9,266 nt of DNA from Bacillota bacterium (GCA_017534025.1 JAFWDF010000012.1:1-9266); one strand, 5' to 3'. Shown: positions 1 to 6,072, counted from the stretch's first letter. Made by a program: numbers and translations. The notes: generated by a model not told the origin, from the sequence alone.

Positions 1-2
1 AT

Positions 3-161
3 GATGAGGAAGGGATTCTGCGCGGGGTGCCGCATCCGGACCCGGATCTGCTGTACCCGAATCTGTTTTATCAGGGCGTAACCAGGGTCCGGGAGAAGCT
101 CTCTCTGGTCGTGGTGAATGCGCCGGAATTGTTTGATAAAATCTGTTCAATAGTAAAATAG
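3..161 (+). CDS. C-terminal fragment of a probable superfamily-1 helicase / AAA ATPase (DUF2075-like), 5' end outside the window
   Basis: This reading frame enters from the left edge and ends at TAG (159-161), leaving 52 codons. It is the only frame on this strand that stays open through the stretch. The protein has a recognisable segment, YQGVTRVREKLSLVVVNAPE (residues 23-42 of the fragment). The TR-x-R-(E) pattern followed by a hydrophobic strand resembles motif VI of superfamily-1 helicases, and the wording is close to what I remember of ATP-binding proteins with a DUF2075 DNA/RNA-helicase-like domain. In that family motif VI completes the ATP site near the C-terminus, which fits its position just before the stop. 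No Walker motif lies inside the window, so the assignment rests on this tail alone. It ends 52 nt before the next start. It could instead be another P-loop NTPase with a similar arginine-finger strand. Confidence 0.55.
   Translation, partial: DEEGILRGVPHPDPDLLYPNLFYQGVTRVREKLSLVVVNAPELFDKICSIVK
133..159 (+). promoter_or_regulatory. Weak candidate SigA promoter for the flavodoxin-BaiN pair
   Basis: TTGATA (133-138, 5 of 6 to the -35 consensus) and TAAAAT (154-159, 5 of 6 to -10) are separated by 15 nt, shorter than the usual 16-18. They overlap the end of the upstream gene. A start near 166 would leave about 48 nt of leader. The pair may instead be transcribed by read-through from the upstream gene, since I see no terminator in 162-213. 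Confidence 0.25.
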
Positions 162-203
162 ATTTTCAGAGTAAGCTTATTTTTCAGGTTTGTGAGTAGA
201 AAT

Positions 204-207
204 GGAG
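204..207 (+). promoter_or_regulatory. Ribosome binding site that selects the start at 214
   Basis: GGAG at 204-207 sits 6 nt before the ATG at 214. The in-frame upstream ATG at 202 overlaps this site and has no comparable purine-rich sequence before it. The 214 start also places the first beta strand of the flavodoxin fold exactly at the N-terminus, as is usual. Confidence 0.7.
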
Positions 208-213
208 ACGATT

Positions 214-702
214 ATGAAATTATCCGTTATTTATGATTCTGTAAGCGGCACGACCGAAGCCTGCGCGAAGTATATTGTGAATGGCATGCAGCAGGTAGAA
301 GGCGTGGAGGCAAAAGCATTTCATATTAATGATGTGGACATGGACTATGCCATCGCCAGCGACGGGCTGGTGTTCGGAACACCGACCTATATGGGTGGCG
401 CGACCGCGGCGTTCTACACCTGGCTGGAGAAGAATTCGAAAAAGCTGAAGCTGGGCGGAAAACTGGGCGGCGCATTTGCTACCGGCGCCTATATTCACGG
501 CGGAGAAAACCTGGCCACGATGCAGATCCTGATTCATCTGCTGGTGCGGGGAATGATGGTGTATTCCGGCGGCAATGCGCATGGCAAGCCGGTCATCCAT
601 GTGGGTCCGGCTGCGCTCAGTACGGATGTGGAAGAGTATCGGGAACTGTTCGAGCTGTTCGGAAAGCGGTTTGCGGAACAGGCTCTGGCGATCGCGAAGT
701 AA
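214..702 (+). CDS. Flavodoxin-fold FMN-binding protein (flavodoxin / WrbA-like family)
   Basis: A predicted cytosolic protein of 162 residues, about flavodoxin size. It opens with a hydrophobic strand and a phosphate-binding loop (residues 8-14, D-S-V-S-G-T-T) matching the S/T-x-T/S-G-x-T loop that holds the FMN phosphate. The segment GTPTYMGG (55-62) resembles the G-S/T-P-T-Y/R loop of WrbA and NADPH-dependent FMN reductase families, and a Gly-rich segment (81-98) follows. These proteins carry electrons as FMN semiquinone/hydroquinone or reduce quinones; which of the two cannot be told from sequence. I chose ATG 214 over ATG 202 because of the GGAG at 204-207. The stop is 15 nt before the BaiN-family gene, so the two are probably co-transcribed and may be redox partners (inference). 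The protein lacks the long C-terminus of a typical WrbA of about 200 residues, so I give no symbol. Confidence 0.85.
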   Translation: MKLSVIYDSVSGTTEACAKYIVNGMQQVEGVEAKAFHINDVDMDYAIASDGLVFGTPTYMGGATAAFYTWLEKNSKKLKLGGKLGGAFATGAYIHGGENLATMQILIHLLVRGMMVYSGGNAHGKPVIHVGPAALSTDVEEYRELFELFGKRFAEQALAIAK

Positions 703-717
703 GCAGGGCATACATTT

Positions 718-1956
718 ATGGGCGGTAAAAAGGTACTGGTGATCGGAGGCGGTGCCGCCGGCATGATGGCCGCGCTGACCGCAGCGGAGGCAGGCCATGC
801 AGTGACATTACTGGAAAAGAACGGGAAAACAGGAAAAAAGCTGCTGATGACCGGAAACGGCCGCTGCAATGTAACCAATGCCTGCGATATCGAAACCTTG
901 CTGGATCATGTGGTGTCCGGCCGGAATTTCCTGTACAGTGCGGTTTACAGTTTTTCCAATCAAGATATGATCCGTTTTCTGGCGGAATCCGGTCTGGAAA
1001 CAAAGGTGGAGGATCATCTGCGTGTCTTTCCGGTGACGGACCGGGCGGCCGATGTTCTCCGCGTACTGGAGGAACGGATGCGGCGCGCCGGGGTGCGGGT
1101 GCGGACCGGCACGGCGGTGCGGGAACTGCAGATTGACGGGGTTTGCCGGGGGGTGGTTCTCGGGAACGGAGACCGGCTGGAAGCGGATGTGACGATTCTG
1201 GCAGCCGGCGGTAAAAGTGTGCCCGGAACCGGATCGACGGGGGACGGTTACCGGATGGCGGAGGCTGCGGGCCATACGATTCGCCCGCTGCGGCCGGCGC
1301 TGGCGCCTTTTGTCATTCGGGAAGGATGGATTCGCGAACTGCAGGGAAGAGTATTCGGCGATGTCCGCCTGACGGTGGCAGGAGACAGCAGAAGAAAGCT
1401 GTATGACGGCCGGGGAGAGGTCCTGTTCACCCATTTCGGGATCAGCGGCCCCATGGTTCTGGCGGCCGGCAGTTACTGTGCAGAGGCATTAGAAAAACTG
1501 AAAGAGCTGTCTGCGCGGATGGATTTTTTCCCGGACACCCCGGCAGCGGAACTGGAAAAGCATTTTCTGCAGCTGCTGAATGAGAACGGGAAAAAGCAGA
1601 TTGCTACGGTATTCGCCATGCTGGCGCCGAAGCCTCTGGTGCCGGTATTATTAAAGAAAAACGGGATACGGGAAGATCTCCGGGCCGGGGAATTGCCACG
1701 CGGTGCCAGACAGGCGCTGCTGGGAGACCTGAAATCCATGTCTTTGACGGTATCCGGTCTGCGGGGATTCAAAGAAGCGATGATAACGCAGGGCGGTGTC
1801 AGTCTGGACGAAGTGGATCCGGTCACGATGGAATCGCTTCTGGTAAAAGGTCTGCGTTTTGCAGGCGAAGTACTGGACCTGGACGCCCTGACGGGCGGAT
1901 ATAACCTGCAGATTGCCTGGTCCACCGGGCATGCGGCGGGTTCCGGCATTGAGTGA
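718..1956 (+). CDS. BaiN/HI0933-family FAD-dependent oxidoreductase (TIGR00275-type flavoprotein)
   Basis: A 412-residue protein, the usual length for this family. The N-terminal Rossmann fold has the FAD loop G-G-G-A-A-G (residues 10-15) and an acidic residue ending the second strand (E33). The family signature KKLLMTGNGRCNVTN (40-54) follows, then a second dinucleotide-type loop AAGG (162-165). The C-terminal block has TQGGVSLDEV (357-366) and GEVLDLDALTGGYNLQIAWS (383-402), which closes the FAD site. Family members are FAD oxidoreductases often annotated as aminoacetone oxidase or NAD(P)/FAD-dependent oxidoreductase. BaiN of Clostridium scindens was linked to bile-acid 7-dehydroxylation, but the family is widespread and no other bai-like gene is seen here, so I do not infer bile-acid activity. 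Its ribosome binding site is weak (GCAGGG, 703-708, 9 nt before ATG), consistent with translation following the upstream gene. No damage is visible. Confidence 0.93.
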   Translation: MGGKKVLVIGGGAAGMMAALTAAEAGHAVTLLEKNGKTGKKLLMTGNGRCNVTNACDIETLLDHVVSGRNFLYSAVYSFSNQDMIRFLAESGLETKVEDHLRVFPVTDRAADVLRVLEERMRRAGVRVRTGTAVRELQIDGVCRGVVLGNGDRLEADVTILAAGGKSVPGTGSTGDGYRMAEAAGHTIRPLRPALAPFVIREGWIRELQGRVFGDVRLTVAGDSRRKLYDGRGEVLFTHFGISGPMVLAAGSYCAEALEKLKELSARMDFFPDTPAAELEKHFLQLLNENGKKQIATVFAMLAPKPLVPVLLKKNGIREDLRAGELPRGARQALLGDLKSMSLTVSGLRGFKEAMITQGGVSLDEVDPVTMESLLVKGLRFAGEVLDLDALTGGYNLQIAWSTGHAAGSGIE

Positions 1957-2040
1957 GAGGCTGCACGGATATATTCCGGAAAAGGGCCGGCATCCTTTAC
2001 ATAAGTCATTTTCAGCTAGTAGCATTACAGGAGTTCTGCC

Positions 2041-3303
2041 ATGAAACCTTCTGTCACAGTCAGACATATTCTGAACCTGCATGAATTCCGGGACTGTACG
2101 GTCCTGGCCGGAGAGCAGGCACTGGACCGCGGGGTCGAAGCCATTATGATTGCGGAAACTCCGGATATTGCAGAGGAACTGCCCGGGAACACCCTGGTCG
2201 TTACAAAACTCAGCCATTTCCGTGACTGCGGGGACGGCAGCGAGGGAGAGGCGGCACTGAAACAGTGGATTCAGGAATTGAACGAAGCCGGCGTGTCCGC
2301 CGTGATCGTGAAAACCGGGCGGTATGTGGAACATGTGCCGGACAGCATCCGCGAACAGGCGGAACGTCTGCAGATACCTCTGATTCAGGCGCCGGATGAG
2401 GCGCGGATCGTGGATTTCGTGAACACCTTTACCCGCTTCCTGTTTCAGACCGAATCGCTGGAGCCGGTGCATGTCGGCAATTGTCTGGATTTTTTCCGGC
2501 GCTGCCTGAATTATTCACTCATGTCTCCGGGAGAACAGGCTGCTTTTGAGATGGGCGCGGAAATCAACGGCTATATTCTCAGTAAACCGTACCATCTCCT
2601 GATTTATCCGGATGGGGAAAAAACGGAAAGCGCCCGGGAGCAGCTGTTTTTCAAGATGCTTCTGATGCTGCGGGATTATGATCCCCAGGCGTTTGGCGCA
2701 CAGTCTGACGAACAGACCATCCTGTTCTTCCACATCGCGCCGGACGGGTATGAGGGGACTTCCGCGGAAGTATCCGCGCTTCCGGTGATCCGGCAGTGCA
2801 ACGCGCTGCTGAAGCAGGAGGGCCTGAAGCTGTACACCAGCAGAAAACTGCGCGGGGCAGGGGAAATCGAGCCGTCATTTCACATTATTAAATCCTGCTT
2901 GCGGGTAGACCGGGCCCTGCGTTTTTATTCCCCGAAGAGTCCGGTTACTTATGAAAAAAGAATGTTTTTGCGCATGCTAAATCAGGTGCTGATGAACCGT
3001 TCCCTCTGTAAAGAGTATGTGAATGTCATTCTGATGGCGCCGATCCGGGACGAAACGATGCAGCGGCAGAAAGAGATCCGGCAGTTTCTGCGGACCTATT
3101 TCCGGCTGGACGGCAAAGTAAAGGACATTGCTGCATATACGAACACACATCCGAATACCGTGCAGTACAGAATTCAATATATTGAAAAAGTTTACCATTG
3201 CGATCTCAAGGATACCCGGGTGCAGCAGACGCTGCAGCTTGCACTGCTGTTAAGCTCGTTTCTGAAAGCGGATATTGCCCGCGGTGGGACCGGACGGGAA
3301 TGA
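2041..3303 (+). CDS. PucR-family transcriptional regulator (PucR_N, middle domain, C-terminal HTH)
   Basis: A 420-residue DNA-binding regulator. Residues 5-130 match the PucR-type N-terminal sensing domain: VRHIL near the start, LAGEQALDRGVEAIMIAETP (22-41), LVVTK (52-56) and IPLIQAP (112-118). Residues about 145-300 are a poorly conserved middle region where CdaR/PucR proteins carry a degenerate GGDEF-like domain. Residues about 346-408 form the C-terminal HTH_30 domain; IAAYTNTHPNTVQYRIQYIE (363-382) is its recognition unit, followed by a Leu-rich helix. PucR was first described for purine catabolism, but family members control many amino-acid, purine and carboxylate pathways, so the effector is unknown. 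The start is well set by AGGAG (2029-2033), 7 nt before ATG. The 84-nt gap to BaiN holds only a poor promoter match (TTGAGT 1949-1954, TATATT 1970-1975, 15-nt spacer). It converges on the CoA-transferase gene, a candidate target by neighbourhood only. Confidence 0.92.
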   Translation: MKPSVTVRHILNLHEFRDCTVLAGEQALDRGVEAIMIAETPDIAEELPGNTLVVTKLSHFRDCGDGSEGEAALKQWIQELNEAGVSAVIVKTGRYVEHVPDSIREQAERLQIPLIQAPDEARIVDFVNTFTRFLFQTESLEPVHVGNCLDFFRRCLNYSLMSPGEQAAFEMGAEINGYILSKPYHLLIYPDGEKTESAREQLFFKMLLMLRDYDPQAFGAQSDEQTILFFHIAPDGYEGTSAEVSALPVIRQCNALLKQEGLKLYTSRKLRGAGEIEPSFHIIKSCLRVDRALRFYSPKSPVTYEKRMFLRMLNQVLMNRSLCKEYVNVILMAPIRDETMQRQKEIRQFLRTYFRLDGKVKDIAAYTNTHPNTVQYRIQYIEKVYHCDLKDTRVQQTLQLALLLSSFLKADIARGGTGRE

Positions 3304-3319
3304 TCGCTGTACCGTGCAT

Positions 3320-3342
3320 AAAAAGAGCCGGATGCCTCCGGC
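3320..3342 (-). terminator. Intrinsic terminator of the CoA-transferase gene (minus strand)
   Basis: Read on the minus strand, a perfect 6-bp GC-rich stem GCCGGA/TCCGGC (3342-3337 with 3332-3327) closes the tetraloop GGCA. It is followed by TC and five T (3324-3320). It lies 112 nt beyond the CoA-transferase stop. This is a classic Rho-independent terminator. Confidence 0.75.
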
Positions 3343-3369
3343 CCTGCGGGATCATCCCATCTCTGCGGG

Positions 3370-3404
3370 GTTCCGGGGCACCCGGCTCGAACTGTTTTTT
3401 GTTT
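3370..3404 (+). terminator. Intrinsic terminator of the PucR gene (plus strand)
   Basis: CCGGG (3373-3377), GCA loop and CCCGG (3381-3385) form a stem. It can be extended by GTT (3370-3372) pairing with AAC (3390-3392) across a 4-nt bulge, and is followed by TG, six T, G and four T (3395-3404). It starts 66 nt after the PucR stop. The bulge makes it less clean than its minus-strand counterpart. Confidence 0.6.
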
Positions 3405-3409
3405 TCGTT

Positions 3410-3442
3410 CCGGTTATCCGTTCGGGAATGCCCGGATACCGG
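3410..3442 (-). repeat. Hairpin just after the CoA-transferase stop codon
   Basis: CCGGTTATCCG (3410-3420) pairs with CGGATACCGG (3433-3442) with one bulged T, enclosing a smaller CGGG/CCCG hairpin option. On the minus strand it begins 12 nt after the TGA. It has no T-run after it on that strand, so it is more likely a 3'-end stabilising hairpin, or part of a two-step termination zone, than a terminator by itself. Confidence 0.45.
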
Positions 3443-3454
3443 CCAGTTGTTTCC

Positions 3455-5068
3455 TCATTCTATCGCGTCAAGAATGGCGGAAAGGCCGAACCAGTCTTCC
3501 TCAAAGATTTCCGGTGGCATGGTCTTCACGCCGCCTTCCGGAATCTTCGGTTCGAAGGCCATCTGGTCGATGACATCCTTCTGTATGTCGATGCCAGGAG
3601 CTACTTCCAGCAGATAGACGCCGTCTTCCCTGGCTTCCAGAACCGCCCGTTCGGTGACGAACAGAGCCGGCTTTCCATTCTTTGCCGCCAGCGGCGCATC
3701 GAAGGCAATCTGTTCGGATTTCTTTACAAATTTCGTCAGCTTTCCTTCCTGGTCGATCACCAGTTTTCCGTTTTCAATATGTTCCTTCAGCCCCTTGGCC
3801 GTGAATGTGCCGACAAATACGGCTTTCTTGGCGGCTGAGGTGATGTTAGAGAATCCGCCGACACCCAGAGTGACGCCGTTCAGCTTCGAAACATTTATCG
3901 AACCGTCCTCCTGCGCTTCCGACAGGCCGAATACGCCGAAGTCCAGGCCGGTTCCGTCGATCCAGTCAAAATGATCCTTGTGGTCGCAGGACCATTCATT
4001 ATTCCAGTGCGAACCGAAATCGCCGCCGGCGCCCGGTACGCCGCCTACGGATCCGACTTCGGAAATCATGATGTAGTTCTCTGATTCTCCCTGCTCCGCA
4101 ATGACTCCGCCGCAGAATGCCGGCAGGCCGATACCGAAGTTGCAGGTGGATCCGCGGGCCGGGATTTCCATCAGTGTCCGGCGGATCATTACCTTCTTGA
4201 CGTCAAACGGCATAACTGGGATCGCGTCGGTCGGAACCTTCAGCTGGCCGTTCTGGCCGTCCCAGTAACGGATGCCTTTGTAATTCTTGTAATTCAGGCC
4301 GTGCGTAATCAGTTCCGGATGTTCGTGCACAACTACATAGTCCACGAGATTCTGGCCGATCTTGACCAGCTTCGGATTCAGGGAACCGGCTTTGGCGATG
4401 CGTTCCACCTCAACGATGACGATGCCGCCGCAGGCTTTGGTAGCCCGGGCTATGGCCCCCAGCTCCAGATTCATGCATTCATATTCGGCGGTAATATTGC
4501 CGTGTTCGTCAGCCGTAGTAGCCCGCATGATGCCGATATCAATCTTCGGAATGCTGTAGAAAAGATAATCTTCTCCCATGAAATCCGGGACATATTCGAT
4601 AAAGCGGCGTTCTCCCTTTTCTTGTTTTTCCCGGTCGATCGCGGCAGCGGAATCATTCAGCGCCCCGCCGTCAACCCGGGCGTCCATAAATGTGCCCAGC
4701 CCGCATTTGGAGAGCACACCCGGCATGCCTCTGCCGATTTCCGTGTACATCTGCAGCATGGTGCCCAGCGGCATGTACCAGGCCGGGAGGACATTCGCTT
4801 CAATCATTTTCGCAATGCCCGGCGTGGTGGATTCATGGGAGGAGATATCCAGAGACAGCAGGCCTTCATGAGCCCAGCAATTGCCTGCCATGAAACCGGC
4901 TGCATGGATGTTGGTCATCCCGGCAGGATGCCCGGTATCCAGAAATCTTTTTTCAACTGCCAGGCCGATCTCTTCCGGCCAGCCTTCCGCACCGGCTGCC
5001 ACGCCGCATACAACCGCCCCGTCAAAGAATAATTCCGCGGCCTGTTCTTTTGTAATGATTTTAGCCAT
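3455..5068 (-). CDS. Acyl-CoA:carboxylate CoA-transferase, YdiF/propionate CoA-transferase type
   Basis: A 537-residue cytosolic enzyme of the family I CoA-transferases, in the single-chain form with alpha and beta halves fused; family members run about 515-540 residues. It should move CoA between an acyl-CoA and a carboxylate such as acetate or propionate through a glutamyl-CoA intermediate. The N-terminal half has a Gly-rich segment (17-30), then EKRFLDTGHP (39-48), AHEGL (66-70) and CGLGTFMDARVDGG (122-135). The C-terminal half has the active-site block SEVGSVGGVPGAGGDFG (336-352), with E337 the expected catalytic glutamate. GLDFGVFGLSEAQEDGSINV (374-393) follows. The wording departs from classical Pct/YdiF in several places, including a His/Trp-rich stretch at 354-370, so the substrate cannot be assigned. 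Translation starts at ATG with AGGGAG (5080-5075) 6 nt upstream. It is transcribed alone, with a leader of about 140 nt. Fermentation end-product exchange is the likely role (inference). Confidence 0.9.
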   Translation of the reverse strand: MAKIITKEQAAELFFDGAVVCGVAAGAEGWPEEIGLAVEKRFLDTGHPAGMTNIHAAGFMAGNCWAHEGLLSLDISSHESTTPGIAKMIEANVLPAWYMPLGTMLQMYTEIGRGMPGVLSKCGLGTFMDARVDGGALNDSAAAIDREKQEKGERRFIEYVPDFMGEDYLFYSIPKIDIGIMRATTADEHGNITAEYECMNLELGAIARATKACGGIVIVEVERIAKAGSLNPKLVKIGQNLVDYVVVHEHPELITHGLNYKNYKGIRYWDGQNGQLKVPTDAIPVMPFDVKKVMIRRTLMEIPARGSTCNFGIGLPAFCGGVIAEQGESENYIMISEVGSVGGVPGAGGDFGSHWNNEWSCDHKDHFDWIDGTGLDFGVFGLSEAQEDGSINVSKLNGVTLGVGGFSNITSAAKKAVFVGTFTAKGLKEHIENGKLVIDQEGKLTKFVKKSEQIAFDAPLAAKNGKPALFVTERAVLEAREDGVYLLEVAPGIDIQKDVIDQMAFEPKIPEGGVKTMPPEIFEEDWFGLSAILDAIE

Positions 5069-5135
5069 TGTAAACTCCCTTCGTTCCTCAGTTCACTGAA
5101 ACACATTACTTTTGCCAAATCCAAAATCTGTTCCT

Positions 5136-5187
5136 GCATGTTAATGCTTTTCAGCTGCCCGGCGGGACCGCCGAATCATTAACATGC
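5136..5187. repeat. Perfect 11-bp inverted repeat with a nested GC hairpin in the CoA-transferase leader
   Basis: GCATGTTAATG (5136-5146) and CATTAACATGC (5177-5187) are exact reverse complements separated by 30 nt. Inside the spacer, CGGCG (5160-5164) and CGCCG (5169-5173) pair around a 4-nt loop. The element lies between the predicted minus-strand promoter and the ribosome binding site, at about +24 to +75 of the transcript. It has no T-run, so it is not a terminator. It could be an operator with two half-sites about four helical turns apart, or a folded leader RNA. No known riboswitch was recognised. Confidence 0.8.
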
Positions 5188-5210
5188 TCTTGTCGATTAC
5201 AGTCTAACAG

Positions 5211-5238
5211 ATAATTGTTATACGAATAATAGTTATAC
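5211..5238. repeat. Two AT-rich dyads in direct repeat over the CoA-transferase promoter
   Basis: ATAATTGTTATAC (5211-5223) and ATAATAGTTATAC (5226-5238) match at 12 of 13 positions with a 15-nt period. Each contains its own dyad ATAA-N3-TTAT (5211-5221 and 5226-5236). The first copy overlaps the predicted minus-strand -10 box and the second lies in the promoter spacer, a position where a bound regulator would block transcription. The regulator is not identified. Confidence 0.6.
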
Positions 5239-5244
5239 TTCCAA
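5217..5244 (-). promoter_or_regulatory. Candidate SigA promoter for the CoA-transferase gene
   Basis: On the minus strand, TTGGAA (5244-5239, 4 of 6) and TATAAC (5222-5217, 5 of 6) are 16 nt apart. A start near 5210 would give a leader of about 140 nt containing the 11-bp inverted repeat. The same region is rich in TATAAC-like words because of the repeat pair, so the exact -10 box is not certain. Confidence 0.45.
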
Positions 5245-5305
5245 AAATCGGAACGAATTTTTGTGCTCTTCAACAAGTATTCTCCGTGAATGGATTTCAG
5301 GAAAA

Positions 5306-5314
5306 TGATATGCT
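5306..5314 (+). promoter_or_regulatory. Candidate extended -10 promoter for the HD-hydrolase gene
   Basis: TGATATGCT (5306-5314) fits the extended -10 form TG-N-TATNNT. The region 16-18 nt upstream shows no good -35 box, which extended -10 promoters can tolerate. A start near 5321 would leave about 42 nt of leader before the TTG at 5363. Confidence 0.4.
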
Positions 5315-5350
5315 AAACTGAACGGGAGAACATTATTATCATTGAAGAAT

Positions 5351-5355
5351 GGAGG
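5351..5355 (+). promoter_or_regulatory. Ribosome binding site that selects the TTG start at 5363
   Basis: GGAGG at 5351-5355 is 7 nt before TTG 5363. The longer open frame beginning with TTG at 5342 would contain this site inside its coding part and has no such site before it. Confidence 0.8.
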
Positions 5356-5362
5356 TGCTCCA

Positions 5363-5977
5363 TTGGACGAAAGACTGCAGAAGCAGCTGGATTTTATACT
5401 GGAGATCGACAAAGAAAAGAATATATTCCGGCAGACACATCTGTCGGGTCACGGACGGCGGGAAAATGACGCCGAGCACGCCTGGCACATGGGCATTATG
5501 GCCTGGCTGCTGAAGGAATACGCCAATGAACCCGTGGACATCGCAAAGGTTATGATAATGTGTCTGATCCACGATATTGTGGAAATCGACGCAGGGGATA
5601 CCTATGCTTACGATGAGCTGGCCAAAGCGACGAAAAAAGACCGGGAGGACGCGGCAAAGGAGCGCATTTTCTCCATACTGCCGGAAGATCAGAAGAAAGA
5701 ACTGACCGCCCTGTTTGACGAGTTTGAGGACTGCCTGACTCCGGAAGCACGCTTTGCGCATGCCATGGACAATCTGCAGCCGCTGATCCTGAACAACAGC
5801 AACGACGGAGGCGACTGGAAGGAACACGGTGTCAGCGCCAGGCAGGTATATGAGAGGCAGGGGACAACGGCAGCCGGTTCCGCAACATTGTTTGCGGTGA
5901 CGGACGAGATTCTGAAAAAACATATTCAAAAAGGAACGTTGCGGGTGGCTTCGGAAGATAGGGCTGACAAGGCATAA
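5363..5977 (+). CDS. HD-domain metal-dependent phosphohydrolase (HD_3 / YfbR-HDDC2-like), TTG start
   Basis: A 204-residue cytosolic protein of the HD superfamily. The metal ligands are in their usual order: H39 in ENDAEHAWH (34-42), H70-D71 in LIHDIVEIDAGD (68-79) and D136 in FAHAMDNLQP (131-140). The E-N-x-A-E-H-x-W-H wording and the length place it with the HD_3 group that includes YfbR 5'-deoxynucleotidase and HDDC2, which hydrolyse phosphate from deoxynucleoside monophosphates or related small substrates. The exact substrate cannot be read from sequence. No other domain is fused. TTG 5363 was chosen for its GGAGG (5351-5355); it gives the N-terminus M-D-E-R-L-Q-K-Q-L. The gene is divergent from the CoA-transferase and followed after 95 nt by the helicase gene, which has its own promoter. 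A nucleotide-cleaning role beside a DNA helicase is possible but only suggested by position. Confidence 0.88.
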   Translation: MDERLQKQLDFILEIDKEKNIFRQTHLSGHGRRENDAEHAWHMGIMAWLLKEYANEPVDIAKVMIMCLIHDIVEIDAGDTYAYDELAKATKKDREDAAKERIFSILPEDQKKELTALFDEFEDCLTPEARFAHAMDNLQPLILNNSNDGGDWKEHGVSARQVYERQGTTAAGSATLFAVTDEILKKHIQKGTLRVASEDRADKA

Positions 5978-6006
5978 CCGCTGACCGGGCAGTACTTTTC
6001 GCGCAC

Positions 6007-6035
6007 TTGACGGACCGGCTGTTTAGTTATAAAAT
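6007..6035 (+). promoter_or_regulatory. SigA-type promoter of the helicase-GNAT operon
   Basis: TTGACG (6007-6012, 5 of 6) and TAAAAT (6030-6035, 5 of 6) are separated by the optimal 17 nt. This is the best promoter in the window. It predicts a transcript start near 6042, about 30 nt before the TTG start codon, with the ribosome binding site inside that leader. The first three bases of the -35 box could be mistaken for a TTG start codon in the same frame. Confidence 0.75.
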
Positions 6036-6058
6036 GAGAACACAAGTTCGTCTTAAAG

Positions 6059-6065
6059 AGGAGGT
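6059..6065 (+). promoter_or_regulatory. Ribosome binding site that selects the TTG start at 6073
   Basis: AGGAGGT (6059-6065) is a full-strength Shine-Dalgarno sequence; its GGAGG core ends 8 nt before TTG 6073. In-frame upstream candidates (TTG 6007, ATG 6034) lack such a site, and both precede the predicted transcript start near 6042. Confidence 0.85.
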
Positions 6066-6072
6066 GGAAGGC

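Noticed and set aside
1996..2022. Possible promoter (TTTACA with TAGTAG) before the PucR gene
   Set aside because: The spacer is 15 nt, the -10 match is poor, and transcription would begin within the ribosome binding site.
3275..3838. A 187-codon plus-strand frame across the terminators and the 3' part of the CoA-transferase gene
   Set aside because: It runs through two terminator hairpins and is antisense to the CoA-transferase. No ribosome binding site or domain is seen.
4915..5139. A possible upstream open frame (74 codons, minus strand) starting inside the inverted repeat and overlapping the CoA-transferase start
   Set aside because: There is no Shine-Dalgarno sequence before its ATG, and most of it overlaps the CoA-transferase in another frame. 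A leader-peptide role cannot be excluded, but nothing supports it.
5215..5232. Rex-like operator (TTGTTA ... TAATAG) near the CoA-transferase promoter
   Set aside because: The left half fits the Rex consensus TTGTTAA-N4-TTAACAA, but the right half agrees at only about four of seven positions. The direct-repeat description explains the sequence better.
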